From Protaetiibacter sp. (GTDB taxonomy: Bacteria; Actinomycetota; Actinomycetes; Actinomycetales; Microbacteriaceae), in NCBI GenBank assembly GCA_030150265.1, contig JASLGG010000010.1, forward strand, positions 1 to 35,294: DNA of 35,294 nucleotides. Direction: 5' to 3'. Below the pieces are notes generated by a model, which did no database searches, was not told the origin of the DNA, and saw only the letters and a program-made list of their open reading frames with translations. This document shows positions 1-8,749 of the stretch, piece by piece; within the stretch, counting starts at the first letter, position 1, and each line of letters starts with the position of its first letter. A program made the translations under genes and the position numbers.

Positions 1-304
1 TGTTGGTGCTGCGGCGGCCAGCGTGATGCACACGTGAGGCTCCACTCTCTCCCTACGCTGCCCTGTTTCTATCTACGCGGCAACGCGCACTCCGATTGGT
101 GCTATGTCGTCGACGCCGGCGGGCATGAACGGGGCGTGCGGACCGGCTCGGGTGCCGGTCCGCACGGCTCCCCGGATGTCGGCGGGTCCCGCGACACTGC
201 GCGGCACGACGATCGGCGCGGATCAGGCCGTGCGCATGCTGAGGCTCTTCGCCGCGCATCTCGGCGTCGCGATCGAGGGCTGACGCGTACTCGGGAACTG
301 CATC
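1..304. other. Region upstream of the GH30 gene, no confident gene
   Basis: No confident gene is visible. A short open frame ending in TGA at 35-37 could be the last eleven codons of a gene entering from the left, ending ASVMHT, but it is too short to judge. A 59-codon frame at 104-283 starts with ATG, has no Shine-Dalgarno, and ends in an Ala/Leu-rich segment (VRMLRLFAAHLG) that would form an amphipathic helix. It may be a decayed remnant or chance in GC-rich DNA. No clear terminator or sigma-70 promoter was found here. Confidence 0.4.
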
Positions 305-332
305 TTTACCACGTGGTAAGCCACGTGGTAAA
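305..332. promoter_or_regulatory. Paired LacI-type operators upstream of the GH30 gene
   Basis: Two copies of CCACGTGGTA lie at 309-318 and 321-330, with centres 12 bp apart. The first is embedded in a perfect 14-bp palindrome, TTACCACGTGGTAA, at 306-319. The same 10-mer occurs twice between the lacI-type gene and its divergent dehydrogenase. A CG-centred palindrome of this kind is typical of LacI-family operators, so the repressor encoded at 2984-4000 is the obvious candidate to bind here. The pair sits 30-58 bp before the GH30 start codon, where it would block initiation. Confidence 0.8.
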
Positions 333-362
333 CCAGAGGGGTCCCCGAGCAAAGGAGCTCAG

Positions 363-2939
363 ATGAACGTCCGTCGCCGTCGTTTCCTCCCCCTCGTCCT
401 CGCTGCCGTCGCCGGCATCGCGGGCGCGACCCTCTCACCCCCGCTCGCGCCCGACGCGCACGCCGACGGGCAGTCCGTCGGCGTCTGGCTGACCACCGCG
501 AACCTCTCCTCCGCCCTCGCTCCGCAGACCTCCCTCGCCTTCGCGGCCGACTCCGGGAGCACCCCGCTCACGATCGAGGTCGACGACGAGCGCCGCTATC
601 AGACGATGGACGGGTTCGGCGCGACGTTCACCGACTCCTCCGCGTGGCTGCTCAACACCAAGCTCACCTCGACGCAGCGCAACGCGGTGATGTCGAACCT
701 GTTCGGCAGCGGAGGCATCGGTCTCGACCTGCTGCGGCAGCCGATGGGGTCCACCGACTTCATCCACGTGCTCGGCGGCTATTACACCTACGACGACGTG
801 CCCGGTGACACCACCCTGTCGAGCTTCTCGATCGGCCACGACACGGCCGACATCATCCCGATGGTGAAGGCCGCGATGGCGGTGAACCCCGACCTCAAGG
901 TCAACCTCACCTCGTGGAGCGCGCCCGCGTGGATGAAGGACAACAACTCGCTCAAGGCGCCGGCCCAGGACGGCTACCCCGGAACCCTCCTGTCGCAGTA
1001 CTACGACGTCTACGCGCGGTACCTCGTGAAGGCGATCCAGGCGTACGAGGCGCAGGGCATCCCGATCTGGTCGACGAGCGCCCAGAACGAGCCGACCACG
1101 GGCAACACCTACAACACGATGCACCTCTCGACCGCCCAGTCGATCGACTTCATCACCAACTACCTCGCCCCGAAGCTGTATGCGGCGGGGCTGCAGCCGC
1201 GCATCTACGCGGGCGACACGGTCGACTTCAGCACGAGCTACGCGCCCGCGGTGTGGGCGGACGCCGGAGGCCGCGCCGAGACCGAGGGCTCCTCGCACCA
1301 CGGATACATCGGCTCGCCCTCGGCGATGGGCGTCGTCCACGACGCGTTCCCCTACAAGCCCGTCTACCAGTCCGAGCTCGCCCCGTACTGCACCGACGAG
1401 GACTTCCGGGACGTGCTCGTCAACGGCACGCGCAACTGGGCGCAGACGATCGTGAGCTGGAACGTCGCGCTCGACACGACATCCGGGCCGTACCACACCG
1501 GCGCCGTCGACATCTGCGACTCCGCGTCGCACCCGGGCATCCCGATCCAGCCGCTCGTCACGGTCGACCAGGCGACCGGCGCGGTGACCTACCGGCCGTC
1601 GTACTACTGGACGGGCCACTTCTCGAAGTTCGTGCAGCCGGGCGCCGTGCGCATCGCCTCGACGAGCTTCTCGAGCACGAGCGTGCAGACGGTCGCCTTC
1701 CTCGACCCCGCGGACGGCAGCCGCGTGCTCGTGGCGTGGAACCGCACCGCGGGCTCCGGGAGCGACACCATCAAGGTGCGCAGCGGCTCGCAGTCGTTCA
1801 GCTACGCGCTCCCGCGCGGCGCGATGGCGACCTTCCGCTGGACCGGCGGCACCTCGGGCACCGCGCACGGCTGGGGCGACTCGGTCCGCGGCACGGATGC
1901 CGGCACGCTCTACGGCGGCGGGCTGCGCACCGGCGCCTGGACGACGTCCACCGCGACGAGCGCCGCCACGACGAGCATCGGGGCCGGGTGGAACTCGATC
2001 TACACCGGGTCCGACACGCGGCTGAGCGACTTCGCGGCCACCGTGTCGGTGGTCCGCAACTCGACCGGCACGACCTCCGCGCATCCGAAGTACGGCGTCT
2101 ACGCGTGCTACTACGACTCGAACAACTACGTGCAGGCGTGGATCGACCCCAGCAACAACGAGTTCGTCTCCAACGTGCGGCTCGGCGGCACGGACTACGG
2201 GTTCTCGAGCGCCCAGGCGCTGCCCTCGGGGTTCAACCCGGCGGTCGCCCACACGATCGGCGTCAACAAGGTGGGCAGCACCTTCGAGTTCACCCTCGAC
2301 GGGGTGGCGCAGCCCTCGCGCCCGGCGCCGATCCCCGGATGCCAGCTGGGCCTCGTGACCGAGGACACGCGTGCGAGCTACTCGGCGCTGACGGTCTACG
2401 ACCGCCTGGCCTGGGGATCGTCGCGGAACGGAGCCAACGCGGCGAACATCTACGGCGGCGGCCTCCGCCGCGGGCCCTGGACCGTCAACGACACGAAGAG
2501 CCTCATGGGAACGGGTCTCGGCTCGGGCTGGAACGCGATCTACGGCGTCGACGGCATCCAGTCGTCGAACTACACGATGAGCGCGTCGGTGCGGCGGGTG
2601 AAGGCCGGCACGACCTCGGCGCACCCGAAGTACGGGGTCTTCGCCTGCTATCGCGACGACTCGAACTACGTGCAGGCATGGCTCGACCCGAGCAACAACG
2701 AGTTCGTGACCCACGCGCTCGTCGGGGGAGTGGATCTCGGCTGGAGCCCGACGACGTTGCCCGGCGGCTTCGACCCGGCCACCGGTCACACCATCAGCGT
2801 GACCAAGTCGGGCTCGACGTTCACCTTCAAGCTGGACGGCGTGACGCAGGGAACCCGCACGGCGGCGATCTCCGGATGCCAGATCGGCCTCGTGACCGAG
2901 GACGTCGCCGCGAACTTCCGGGCGATCACGGTCAGCTGA
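363..2939 (+). CDS. Secreted GH30-family glycosidase with duplicated C-terminal domain
   Basis: Predicted exported beta-glycosidase of 858 residues. It starts with a Sec-type signal peptide (MNVRRRR, a hydrophobic core, and likely cleavage after AHA near residue 34). The (beta/alpha)8 domain covers about residues 65-410 and opens with the GH30-like motif MDGFGATFTDSSAW. The likely acid/base is E243 in SAQNEP and the nucleophile E338 in YQSELAPYC. A beta-sandwich to about residue 495 follows, as in other GH30 enzymes. Residues 504-683 and 684-858 are two copies of one domain that resembles LamG/3-keto-disaccharide-hydrolase-type jelly rolls, perhaps carbohydrate binding. GH30 members cleave glucosylceramide, beta-1,6-glucan or xylan; the glucosylceramidase/beta-1,6-glucanase branch fits best, but substrate is an inference. 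AAAGGAG lies 8 nt before ATG. LacI-type operators lie just upstream. Confidence 0.9.
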   Translation: MNVRRRRFLPLVLAAVAGIAGATLSPPLAPDAHADGQSVGVWLTTANLSSALAPQTSLAFAADSGSTPLTIEVDDERRYQTMDGFGATFTDSSAWLLNTKLTSTQRNAVMSNLFGSGGIGLDLLRQPMGSTDFIHVLGGYYTYDDVPGDTTLSSFSIGHDTADIIPMVKAAMAVNPDLKVNLTSWSAPAWMKDNNSLKAPAQDGYPGTLLSQYYDVYARYLVKAIQAYEAQGIPIWSTSAQNEPTTGNTYNTMHLSTAQSIDFITNYLAPKLYAAGLQPRIYAGDTVDFSTSYAPAVWADAGGRAETEGSSHHGYIGSPSAMGVVHDAFPYKPVYQSELAPYCTDEDFRDVLVNGTRNWAQTIVSWNVALDTTSGPYHTGAVDICDSASHPGIPIQPLVTVDQATGAVTYRPSYYWTGHFSKFVQPGAVRIASTSFSSTSVQTVAFLDPADGSRVLVAWNRTAGSGSDTIKVRSGSQSFSYALPRGAMATFRWTGGTSGTAHGWGDSVRGTDAGTLYGGGLRTGAWTTSTATSAATTSIGAGWNSIYTGSDTRLSDFAATVSVVRNSTGTTSAHPKYGVYACYYDSNNYVQAWIDPSNNEFVSNVRLGGTDYGFSSAQALPSGFNPAVAHTIGVNKVGSTFEFTLDGVAQPSRPAPIPGCQLGLVTEDTRASYSALTVYDRLAWGSSRNGANAANIYGGGLRRGPWTVNDTKSLMGTGLGSGWNAIYGVDGIQSSNYTMSASVRRVKAGTTSAHPKYGVFACYRDDSNYVQAWLDPSNNEFVTHALVGGVDLGWSPTTLPGGFDPATGHTISVTKSGSTFTFKLDGVTQGTRTAAISGCQIGLVTEDVAANFRAITVS
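1872..2936 (+). repeat. Tandem intragenic duplication in the GH30 gene
   Basis: A unit of about 540 nt (180 codons) occurs twice, starting at 1872 and 2412. Both copies contain the landmarks LYGGG or IYGGG, GWNSIY or GWNAIY, TSAHPKYGV, NNEFV, TFxFxLDGV and GCQxGLVTED in the same order. DNA identity is high around the HPKYGV and NNEFV segments and lower elsewhere, so the duplication is not recent. Two tandem copies would raise avidity if the domain binds polysaccharide. Confidence 0.9.
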
Positions 2940-2944
2940 GGCGC

Positions 2945-2978
2945 CGGTGAGAGGGGAGGCCCGCCTCCCCTCTCACCG
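2945..2978. terminator. Bidirectional terminator between GH30 and lacI-type genes
   Basis: GGTGAGAGGGGAGGC at 2946-2960 pairs perfectly with GCCTCCCCTCTCACC at 2963-2977, extended by one C-G pair at 2945/2978. The loop is two bases, effectively four. It lies 5 nt after the GH30 stop and 5 nt before the end of the convergent lacI-type gene, so it can serve both. There is no long T-run, which is common in high-GC actinobacteria. Confidence 0.85.
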
Positions 2979-2983
2979 CGAGC

Positions 2984-4000
2984 TCACCGCCCGCCGGCGC
3001 TGCTCTCGCGGACCTGGAGCGAGAAGTCGGTCAGGGTGTCGCCCTCCTCGATCTCGCCGCCGTTGATGAGCGCGATGAGGTGGGAGACGGCGGTCTCGGC
3101 GATGAGCTTCTTGTCGGGCGCGATCGAGGTGAGCGAGGGACGGCTGTAGGCGGTCTCCTCGACGCCGTCGAAGCCGACCACGGCGATGTCCTCCGGGATC
3201 CGCAGGCCCGCGTCGGCGATCGCGCGCATCGCGCCGAACGCCAGCAGGTCGTTCGCGCAGAACACCGCGTCGGGACGGCGGGAGGCGTCCGGGGTGAGCA
3301 GGCGCGACATCGCCCGTGCGCCGTCGGGCCGGTGGTAGCCGGCGACCGTCTCGATGAGCGCGGGCTCGAGCGGGAGGCCCGCGGCGGCCAGCGCCTCGCG
3401 GTATCCCTGGAGGCGCTGGTCGGCCATCTGCGAGTCGGTCGCGGCGCCGGCGCCGATGAAGGCGATCCGCGTGCGGCCCAGGGAGACGAGGTGATCGGTC
3501 GCGGTGCGCGCGGCCGCGACGTTGTCGATCCCGACGTGGTCGAGGCCGGGGAAGGTGATCTGCTCGCCGAGCAGCACGATCGGGAAGCGGCCGGGCCGCT
3601 CGGTGATCTCCTCGGCGGAGCACGCGATGGGGCTGTAGATGAGCCCGTCGATGGCGCGCTGGCTGAAGGCGTTGAGCAGCGATCGCTCGCGCTCGGCGCT
3701 TCCGAGCGTCTGCACGATGACCACGGTGAGGCCGTGGCGCTCGGCCGCCTCGACGACGTGCCGGGTGAGCTCCGCGAAGTACGAGATGTCGAGCTCGGGC
3801 ACGGCGAGGCCGATCGCCCCCGATCGTCCGGTGCGGAGGTTCTGCGCGGCACGGTTCGGCTGGTATCCGAGCTCCGCGATCGCGTCGAGCACGCGCTGGC
3901 GCACCGCGGGCCGCACGTGCGCGTAGCCGGTGATGACGTTGGAGACGGTCTTGCGCGCCACGCCGGCTCGACGTGCGACGTCTTCCTGGGTGACGTTCAT
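2984..4000 (-). CDS. LacI-family transcriptional repressor
   Basis: A 338-residue LacI/GalR-type regulator. The N-terminal helix-turn-helix (residues 4-50) has the family signature VTQEDVARRAGVARKTVSNVI and the hinge segment GYQPNRAAQNLRTGRSG. A periplasmic-binding-protein-like effector domain begins IGLAVPELDISYF and includes VGFDGVEET and SLTSIAPDKK segments. Length is normal for the family. GAGGAGC lies upstream of ATG. The gene lies between two CCACGTGGTA operator pairs, one before GH30 and one over its own promoter. It is therefore the likely local repressor of GH30, of the dehydrogenase-to-GH2 operon and of itself, probably induced by a sugar from the pathway. The effector cannot be deduced from sequence. 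Confidence 0.93.
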   Translation of the reverse strand: MNVTQEDVARRAGVARKTVSNVITGYAHVRPAVRQRVLDAIAELGYQPNRAAQNLRTGRSGAIGLAVPELDISYFAELTRHVVEAAERHGLTVVIVQTLGSAERERSLLNAFSQRAIDGLIYSPIACSAEEITERPGRFPIVLLGEQITFPGLDHVGIDNVAAARTATDHLVSLGRTRIAFIGAGAATDSQMADQRLQGYREALAAAGLPLEPALIETVAGYHRPDGARAMSRLLTPDASRRPDAVFCANDLLAFGAMRAIADAGLRIPEDIAVVGFDGVEETAYSRPSLTSIAPDKKLIAETAVSHLIALINGGEIEEGDTLTDFSLQVRESSAGGR

Positions 4001-4040
4001 CGAATGCTCCTCGGGTCCGGCCTCCGAATGTACAGGATCG

Positions 4041-4090
4041 ACTATACGAGCCGTTTGCCACGTGGTACAGTTTCTTTGCCACGTGGTAAA
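4041..4090. promoter_or_regulatory. Divergent promoter region with two LacI-type operators
   Basis: CCACGTGGTA occurs at 4058-4067 and 4079-4088, each preceded by TTTG, with centres 21 bp apart (two helical turns). On the minus strand a TATAGT -10 box for the lacI-type gene is at 4046-4041; the nearer operator falls in its spacer and -35 region, implying autorepression. On the plus strand TACAGT at 4066-4071 is a possible -10 for the dehydrogenase operon, inside the operator array. The -35 elements are weak on both strands. Confidence 0.75.
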
Positions 4091-4111
4091 TGCAACACAG
4101 AGAGGTGTCAC

Positions 4112-5119
4112 ATGAGCAGGATCGCCGTCGCCCCCGTCTTCACCGGAGCGGGCCGCATCGAGTTCCGCGAGCGGGAGTACCGGGCGCCCGGCCCCGGCGA
4201 GCTGCTGCTGCGGGTCGAGGCCAACGCGATCTGCGGCACCGACCGCGAGCAGTACGACGAGGGCTCGGAGGTCGTTCCCGGTCACGAGGCGGCGGGCATC
4301 GTCGTCGCCGGAGGCGAGGGCACGTCCGTCGAGGTCGGCACCCGCGGCGCCGTCTTCCTCATGGACTACTGCGGCGAGTGCCGGAGCTGCCTGCTGGGCT
4401 ACACGAACCAGTGCTTCGCGAAGCGCGCCGACATGGGCTTCACCGCCGACGGGGGTTACGGCCCCTACGAGATCGTCCACGAGTCGAACTTCTTCCCGGT
4501 GCCCGCCTCCATCGGCGGTGCCGAGGCGACCCTCCTGCTCGACGTGATGGGCACCAGCCGCCACGCGCTCCGCCGGCTCGCCCTCGTCCGTCCCGACGTG
4601 GAGTCCCTCTACGTCGCCGGCGCGGGGCCCATCGGCCTCGGCGTGCTCGCGATGGCGAAGGCGACCCTCGGGCACGACGTGCCGGTCTACATCAGCGACC
4701 TCTCCCCGTGGCGCCGCGACTTCGCGGCCCGGCTGGGCGGGATCCCGCTCGACGCGGCGGACGGGCTCGACGCGGCGCAGGGCGTCGACGCGGCCATCGA
4801 CTCGACGGGGAGGTCCGTCGCCCGCCGCGCGGCCCTCCGCCTCACCGGCAAGCGCGGCGCGCTCATCTGCGTCGGGCACGGCGAGGGCCTCGATCTCGAG
4901 GTGTCGGGCGATCTCATCGCGCCGGAGCGCGCCGTGCTCGGCAGCGAGTACTTCCGCTACGACGAGATGGCCGAGAACCTGCGCCTGCTCGAGGAGAACC
5001 TCGACTACTTCTCGCAGATCATCACGCACCGCATGCCGGTGACGGCGATCGACGAGGCCTTCGCGCTCTTCCTCGGCGGTGAGACCGGCAAGGTCGTGGT
5101 CGTGCAGGACGCCGCCTGA
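4112..5119 (+). CDS. Zinc-dependent MDR-family dehydrogenase
   Basis: A 335-residue medium-chain dehydrogenase/reductase, a family that oxidises secondary alcohols and polyols with NAD(P)+. C41 (ICGTD) and the H58-E59 pair (PGHEAAG) mark the catalytic zinc site. C87, C90, C93 and C101 form the structural zinc lobe. GAGPIG begins the Rossmann fold. It is somewhat shorter than typical 345-350 residue members. AGAGAGG precedes ATG. It is the first gene of the LacI-controlled operon, and its stop overlaps the next start by 1 nt (TGATG). Its position before glycosidase and transport genes suggests oxidation of the imported sugar or aglycone. The substrate is unknown. Confidence 0.9.
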   Translation: MSRIAVAPVFTGAGRIEFREREYRAPGPGELLLRVEANAICGTDREQYDEGSEVVPGHEAAGIVVAGGEGTSVEVGTRGAVFLMDYCGECRSCLLGYTNQCFAKRADMGFTADGGYGPYEIVHESNFFPVPASIGGAEATLLLDVMGTSRHALRRLALVRPDVESLYVAGAGPIGLGVLAMAKATLGHDVPVYISDLSPWRRDFAARLGGIPLDAADGLDAAQGVDAAIDSTGRSVARRAALRLTGKRGALICVGHGEGLDLEVSGDLIAPERAVLGSEYFRYDEMAENLRLLEENLDYFSQIITHRMPVTAIDEAFALFLGGETGKVVVVQDAA

Positions 5120-6342
5120 TGGGGGCGCAGTTCGCCGACGGCCGCTTCCGGATCGGGGTCGGCATCGAGGACACCTTCGTGCCCCAGGAGGCCGTCGGCC
5201 GACGCGCGCTCGACGAGTACGCCCTCACCCAGCACTACGCCTCGTGGGAGGAGGACCTCGCGCTCGCCGCGGAGTCGGGTGCCACGACGATCCGCTACGG
5301 CCTGCCCTGGTACCGGGTGAACCCGGAGCCCGGCAGGTTCGTGTGGGACTGGGCGGATCGCGTGGTCGACCGCCTGTCGGAGCTCGGCCTCGAGGTGATC
5401 CTCGACCTCGTGCACTACGGCACGCCGTTCTGGCTCGACAACCAGTTCGCGAACCGCGCCTACCCCGACCGCGTGGCCGAGTACGCCGCCGCCCTCGCGG
5501 CTCGCTACGGCGACCGCATCACCGCGTGGACCCCGCTCAACGAGCCCCAGTGGACCGCGCGGCTCGGCGGCGAGTCCGCGACCTGGCCTCCCGCCCTGAG
5601 CGGCCACGACGGGTACCTGCAGGTGATGCTCGCGATCTGCCGCGGCATCTGCCTGAGCCAGCGCGCGATCGTCGAGGCGAGCCCCGTGGAGCCCAGCTTC
5701 GTGCACGTGGAGGCGAGCTTCCGCTATCCGGTCGTCGCGGCCTCCGCGAGCGCCGAGCGCGATCTCCTGACCGACCGCCGCTTCCTCGCCCTCGACCTCG
5801 TCACGGGGGCCGTCGACGACAGCCACCCGCTCGCGGGCTACCTGGCGGAGCACGGGGTCACGGATGCCGACCTCGCCTGGTTCGCGGAGCACCGCGTCCG
5901 CCCCGACGTGCTCGGCGTCAACTACTACCCCATGTGGTCCACGATCGAGTACGCGGGGGAGTCCGGCGTCGAGCGCGACGACGGCGTCGACGGTCTCGCC
6001 GACGTGCTGCGCGTGTACGCGGAGCGCTACGAGGTCCCCGTGATGGTCACCGAGACGAGCTACGAGGGCACGATGCCGCAGCGCGCCTCCTGGCTCGCCG
6101 ACTCGCTCGAGACGATCCGCCGGCTGCGTGCCGAGCTCCCGGTGGTCGGCTACATCTGGTGGCCCTTCTTCGACCAGGTGAAGTGGCAGTACCGCGAGGG
6201 CACCGCTCCCGTGACCGACTTCCTCCACCCTCTCGGGCTCGTCGACCTCGTCCCCGACGAGGTCGGCGTGCTGCACCGGCGCCGCAACCCGCTGTTCGCC
6301 GACTTCCAGACGTTCGCGCTCGCCGAGCGCGCTCGAAAGTAA
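5119..6342 (+). CDS. GH1-like glycoside hydrolase
   Basis: A 407-residue (beta/alpha)8 enzyme resembling family GH1 (clan GH-A) but shorter than usual beta-glucosidases of about 450-475 residues. E142 in PLNEPQ fits the acid/base and E312 in VTETSYEG the nucleophile. Other GH1-like features are GLPWYRVNPEPG near the N terminus, VLGVNYYP before the nucleophile, and YIWWPFFDQVKW near the C terminus. No signal peptide is seen, so it should act in the cytoplasm on imported oligosaccharide. Its start overlaps the stop of the dehydrogenase by 1 nt, implying translational coupling. The short, divergent form leaves the substrate open; a galactosidase or other exo-glycosidase is possible. Confidence 0.85.
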   Translation: MGAQFADGRFRIGVGIEDTFVPQEAVGRRALDEYALTQHYASWEEDLALAAESGATTIRYGLPWYRVNPEPGRFVWDWADRVVDRLSELGLEVILDLVHYGTPFWLDNQFANRAYPDRVAEYAAALAARYGDRITAWTPLNEPQWTARLGGESATWPPALSGHDGYLQVMLAICRGICLSQRAIVEASPVEPSFVHVEASFRYPVVAASASAERDLLTDRRFLALDLVTGAVDDSHPLAGYLAEHGVTDADLAWFAEHRVRPDVLGVNYYPMWSTIEYAGESGVERDDGVDGLADVLRVYAERYEVPVMVTETSYEGTMPQRASWLADSLETIRRLRAELPVVGYIWWPFFDQVKWQYREGTAPVTDFLHPLGLVDLVPDEVGVLHRRRNPLFADFQTFALAERARK

Positions 6343-6376
6343 CCCCCTACCCGAGAGACACCGAAAGGAAAGCTCC

Positions 6377-7714
6377 ATGAGAAACCGCATGTTCGCGGCG
6401 TCCGCAGGCATCGTCGCCGCGGCGCTCGGCATGGCCGGCTGCAGCTCCACCGGCGACGCCGGCCCCGGCGAGGTCGGAGACTGCAGCGACTACGCCGCCT
6501 ACGGCACCTTCGAGAACGCGAAGGTCACGATGTACTCGGCGATCGTCGCCCCCCAGGACCAGGCCTACCTCGACTCCTTCGCGCAGTTCGAGGCCTGCAC
6601 GGGCATCACGATCGAGTTCCAGGGCGACAAGGACTTCGACTCCCAGATCCGCGTGCGGCTGAAGGGCGGCAACGCCCCCGACGTCGCGGTCTTCGCCCAG
6701 CCCGGCATCGTCAAGCAGCTCGTCGAGGACGGCTCGATCGTGGCCGCTCCGGAGGGGGTCGTGAAGAACCTCGACGCCTTCTGGTCGGACTCCTGGAAGG
6801 CCTACGTCGAGTTCGGCGGGACGGTCTACGGCGCGCCCCTCGGCGCCAACGTGAAGTCGCTCGTCTGGTACTCGCCGTCGCGCTTCGCGGAGCAGGGCTG
6901 GGAGATCCCGACCACGCTCGACGGGCTGCGCGCCCTCTCCGACGAGATCGTCGCCTCGGGTGCCAAGCCCTGGTGCGACGGCATCGGCGCGGGCGACGCC
7001 ACCGGGTGGCCGGTCACCGACTGGATGGAGGAGATGATGCTGCGCCTCTACGGCGCGGACGTCTACGACAAGTGGGTCGCCCACGAGATCCCCTTCAACG
7101 GCCCCGAGCCCACCGCGGCGCTGAACGCCGTCGGCGACTACCTGAAGAACCCCGACTACGTGAACGGCGGCCTCGGCGACGTGAGCAGCATCGCGTCGAC
7201 GGAGTGGGTCGACGCCGGCCTTCCGGTCGCGGCCGGTCAGTGCGCGATGTACCGCCAGGGCTCCTTCTACGGCGGCTTCTGGCCCGAGGGCACCAAGGTG
7301 GCCGCGGACGGCGACATCTTCGCCTTCTACCTGCCCAGCGAGGACGCCTCCTCGAAGCCGGTGCTCGGCGGCGGCGAGTTCCTCGTCGCCTTCGCGGACC
7401 GTCCGGAGGTCCAGGCCTTCCAGCAGTTCATGTCGTCCGACACCTGGGCCAACGCCATGGTGGCGGCGAACCACTCGGGCGGCTGGGTGACAGCCAACAC
7501 CGGGATGGACGCCTCGAAGCTCGGGAACCCGATCGACCGCCTCTCGGCGGAGACGCTGCAGGACCCGGGGGCGGTGTTCCGCTACGACGGCTCCGACCAG
7601 ATGCCGCCGGCCGTCGGCGCCCAGTCGTTCTGGAAGAACGGGACCGACTGGATCCTCGGGAAGTCGACGAAGGACACCCTGGACGCCATCGAGGCGTCCT
7701 GGCCCGTCGGCTGA
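6377..7714 (+). CDS. ABC sugar-binding lipoprotein (AglE-like)
   Basis: A 445-residue solute-binding protein for a carbohydrate importer. The signal peptide ends in a lipobox, GMAGC, with lipidated C22. The mature part begins with a short Cys-containing segment (GDCSDY) and FENAKVTMYSAIVAPQDQAYL, then QIRVRLKGGNAPDVAVF, resembling the alpha-glucoside-binding AglE group of CUT1 systems. GAAAGGAAAG lies 6 nt before ATG. It follows the GH1-like gene by 34 nt and precedes two permease genes. A strong hairpin after its stop probably keeps its transcript more abundant than those of the permeases. Binding of a disaccharide or glucoside is inferred from family and neighbours. Confidence 0.9.
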   Translation: MRNRMFAASAGIVAAALGMAGCSSTGDAGPGEVGDCSDYAAYGTFENAKVTMYSAIVAPQDQAYLDSFAQFEACTGITIEFQGDKDFDSQIRVRLKGGNAPDVAVFAQPGIVKQLVEDGSIVAAPEGVVKNLDAFWSDSWKAYVEFGGTVYGAPLGANVKSLVWYSPSRFAEQGWEIPTTLDGLRALSDEIVASGAKPWCDGIGAGDATGWPVTDWMEEMMLRLYGADVYDKWVAHEIPFNGPEPTAALNAVGDYLKNPDYVNGGLGDVSSIASTEWVDAGLPVAAGQCAMYRQGSFYGGFWPEGTKVAADGDIFAFYLPSEDASSKPVLGGGEFLVAFADRPEVQAFQQFMSSDTWANAMVAANHSGGWVTANTGMDASKLGNPIDRLSAETLQDPGAVFRYDGSDQMPPAVGAQSFWKNGTDWILGKSTKDTLDAIEASWPVG

Positions 7715-7724
7715 TCCTCGGTCC

Positions 7725-7757
7725 GCGGTGGCCGGGCGCGTCCGGCCCGGCCACCGC
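7725..7757 (+). promoter_or_regulatory. Strong hairpin between binding-protein and permease genes
   Basis: GCGGTGGCCGGGC at 7725-7737 pairs perfectly over 13 bp with GCCCGGCCACCGC at 7745-7757, with a 7-nt loop. It lies 10 nt after the binding-protein stop and before the permease Shine-Dalgarno. Intercistronic stems after binding-protein genes commonly cause partial termination or 3'-end stabilisation, giving excess binding protein over permease. Confidence 0.75.
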
Positions 7758-7780
7758 ATCCGTCAGAAAGGCACTCCATC

Positions 7781-8749
7781 GTGGAGATCCTCCAGAAGCT
7801 CGCGACCATGGTCGCGGCCCTGGGCGCGTTCGCCGTGCTCGTCGCCGCGATCCTGTTCGTCGCGGGACGTCTCGGCGGCCGTCGTGAGGGACGCCGCGTC
7901 GGGCTGCTGTTCATCGCGCCCGCGGTCATCGGCCTCGCGGTCGCGGTGGTCTATCCCGCGGTGCGCACCGTCCTCGCGTCGGGGTTCGACGCGGGAGGCC
8001 ACGCCTTCGTCGGCCTCGACAACTACCTCCACGTGCTCACCGACCCCGACCAGCTCATCGTGCTGCGGAACACCGCGCTCTGGGTGGTGCTCTCGCCCCT
8101 GCTGGCCACGGGGATCGGCCTCGTCTATGCGACCCTCGTCGAACGCGCGCGCTTCGAGGCGCTCGCCAAGTCGCTCATCTTCCTTCCGATGGCGATCTCC
8201 TTCGTCGGGGCGTCGATCATCTGGAAGTTCGTCTACGAGTACCGGCCCGACCAGCCGGGGGTCCAGCAGGTCGGCCTCGCCAACCAGATCGTCGTGTGGC
8301 TCGGCGGCACGCCGCAGCAGTGGCTCCTCTCGGCGCCCGTGAACACCCTGTTCCTCATCGCCGTGATGGTCTGGATCCAGGCCGGCTTCGCGATGACCGT
8401 GCTCTCGGCCGCCATCAAGGGCATCCCGAGCGAGATCATCGAGGCGGCGCGCATGGACGGCGCCGCCGGCCTCTCGCTGTTCCGGCACGTGACCTTCCCC
8501 GCCATCCGTCCCGCGTTCATCGTCGTGCTCACCACCGTGGCGCTGTGGACGCTCAAGGTCTTCGACATCGTGCGGACCATGACGGGCGGCCAGTTCCAGA
8601 CGAACGTGCTGGCGAACGAGTTCTACACCCAGGTGTTCCGTGTCGGCGACGAGGGGGTGGGCGCCGCGCTCGCGGTGCTGCTCTTCGTGCTCGTGCTGCC
8701 GGTCGTGGTGTACAACGTGCGCCAGCTCCGAAAGGTGGAGAGCCGATGA
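7781..8749 (+). CDS. Sugar ABC transporter permease (AglF/MalF-like)
   Basis: A 322-residue inner-membrane permease of the CUT1 carbohydrate importer class. It has about seven or eight hydrophobic segments, the first formed by ALGAFAVLVAAILFVAG. The EAA-loop motif EIIEAARMDGAAG, which contacts the ATPase, lies near residue 225. GGQFQTNVLANEFYTQVFRVGD near the C-terminal end is typical of the alpha-glucoside AglF group. Translation starts at GTG, preceded by AGAAAGG at 7765-7771. It pairs with the downstream permease, whose ATG overlaps its stop by 4 nt. No ATPase gene is present in the operon. Confidence 0.9.
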   Translation: MEILQKLATMVAALGAFAVLVAAILFVAGRLGGRREGRRVGLLFIAPAVIGLAVAVVYPAVRTVLASGFDAGGHAFVGLDNYLHVLTDPDQLIVLRNTALWVVLSPLLATGIGLVYATLVERARFEALAKSLIFLPMAISFVGASIIWKFVYEYRPDQPGVQQVGLANQIVVWLGGTPQQWLLSAPVNTLFLIAVMVWIQAGFAMTVLSAAIKGIPSEIIEAARMDGAAGLSLFRHVTFPAIRPAFIVVLTTVALWTLKVFDIVRTMTGGQFQTNVLANEFYTQVFRVGDEGVGAALAVLLFVLVLPVVVYNVRQLRKVESR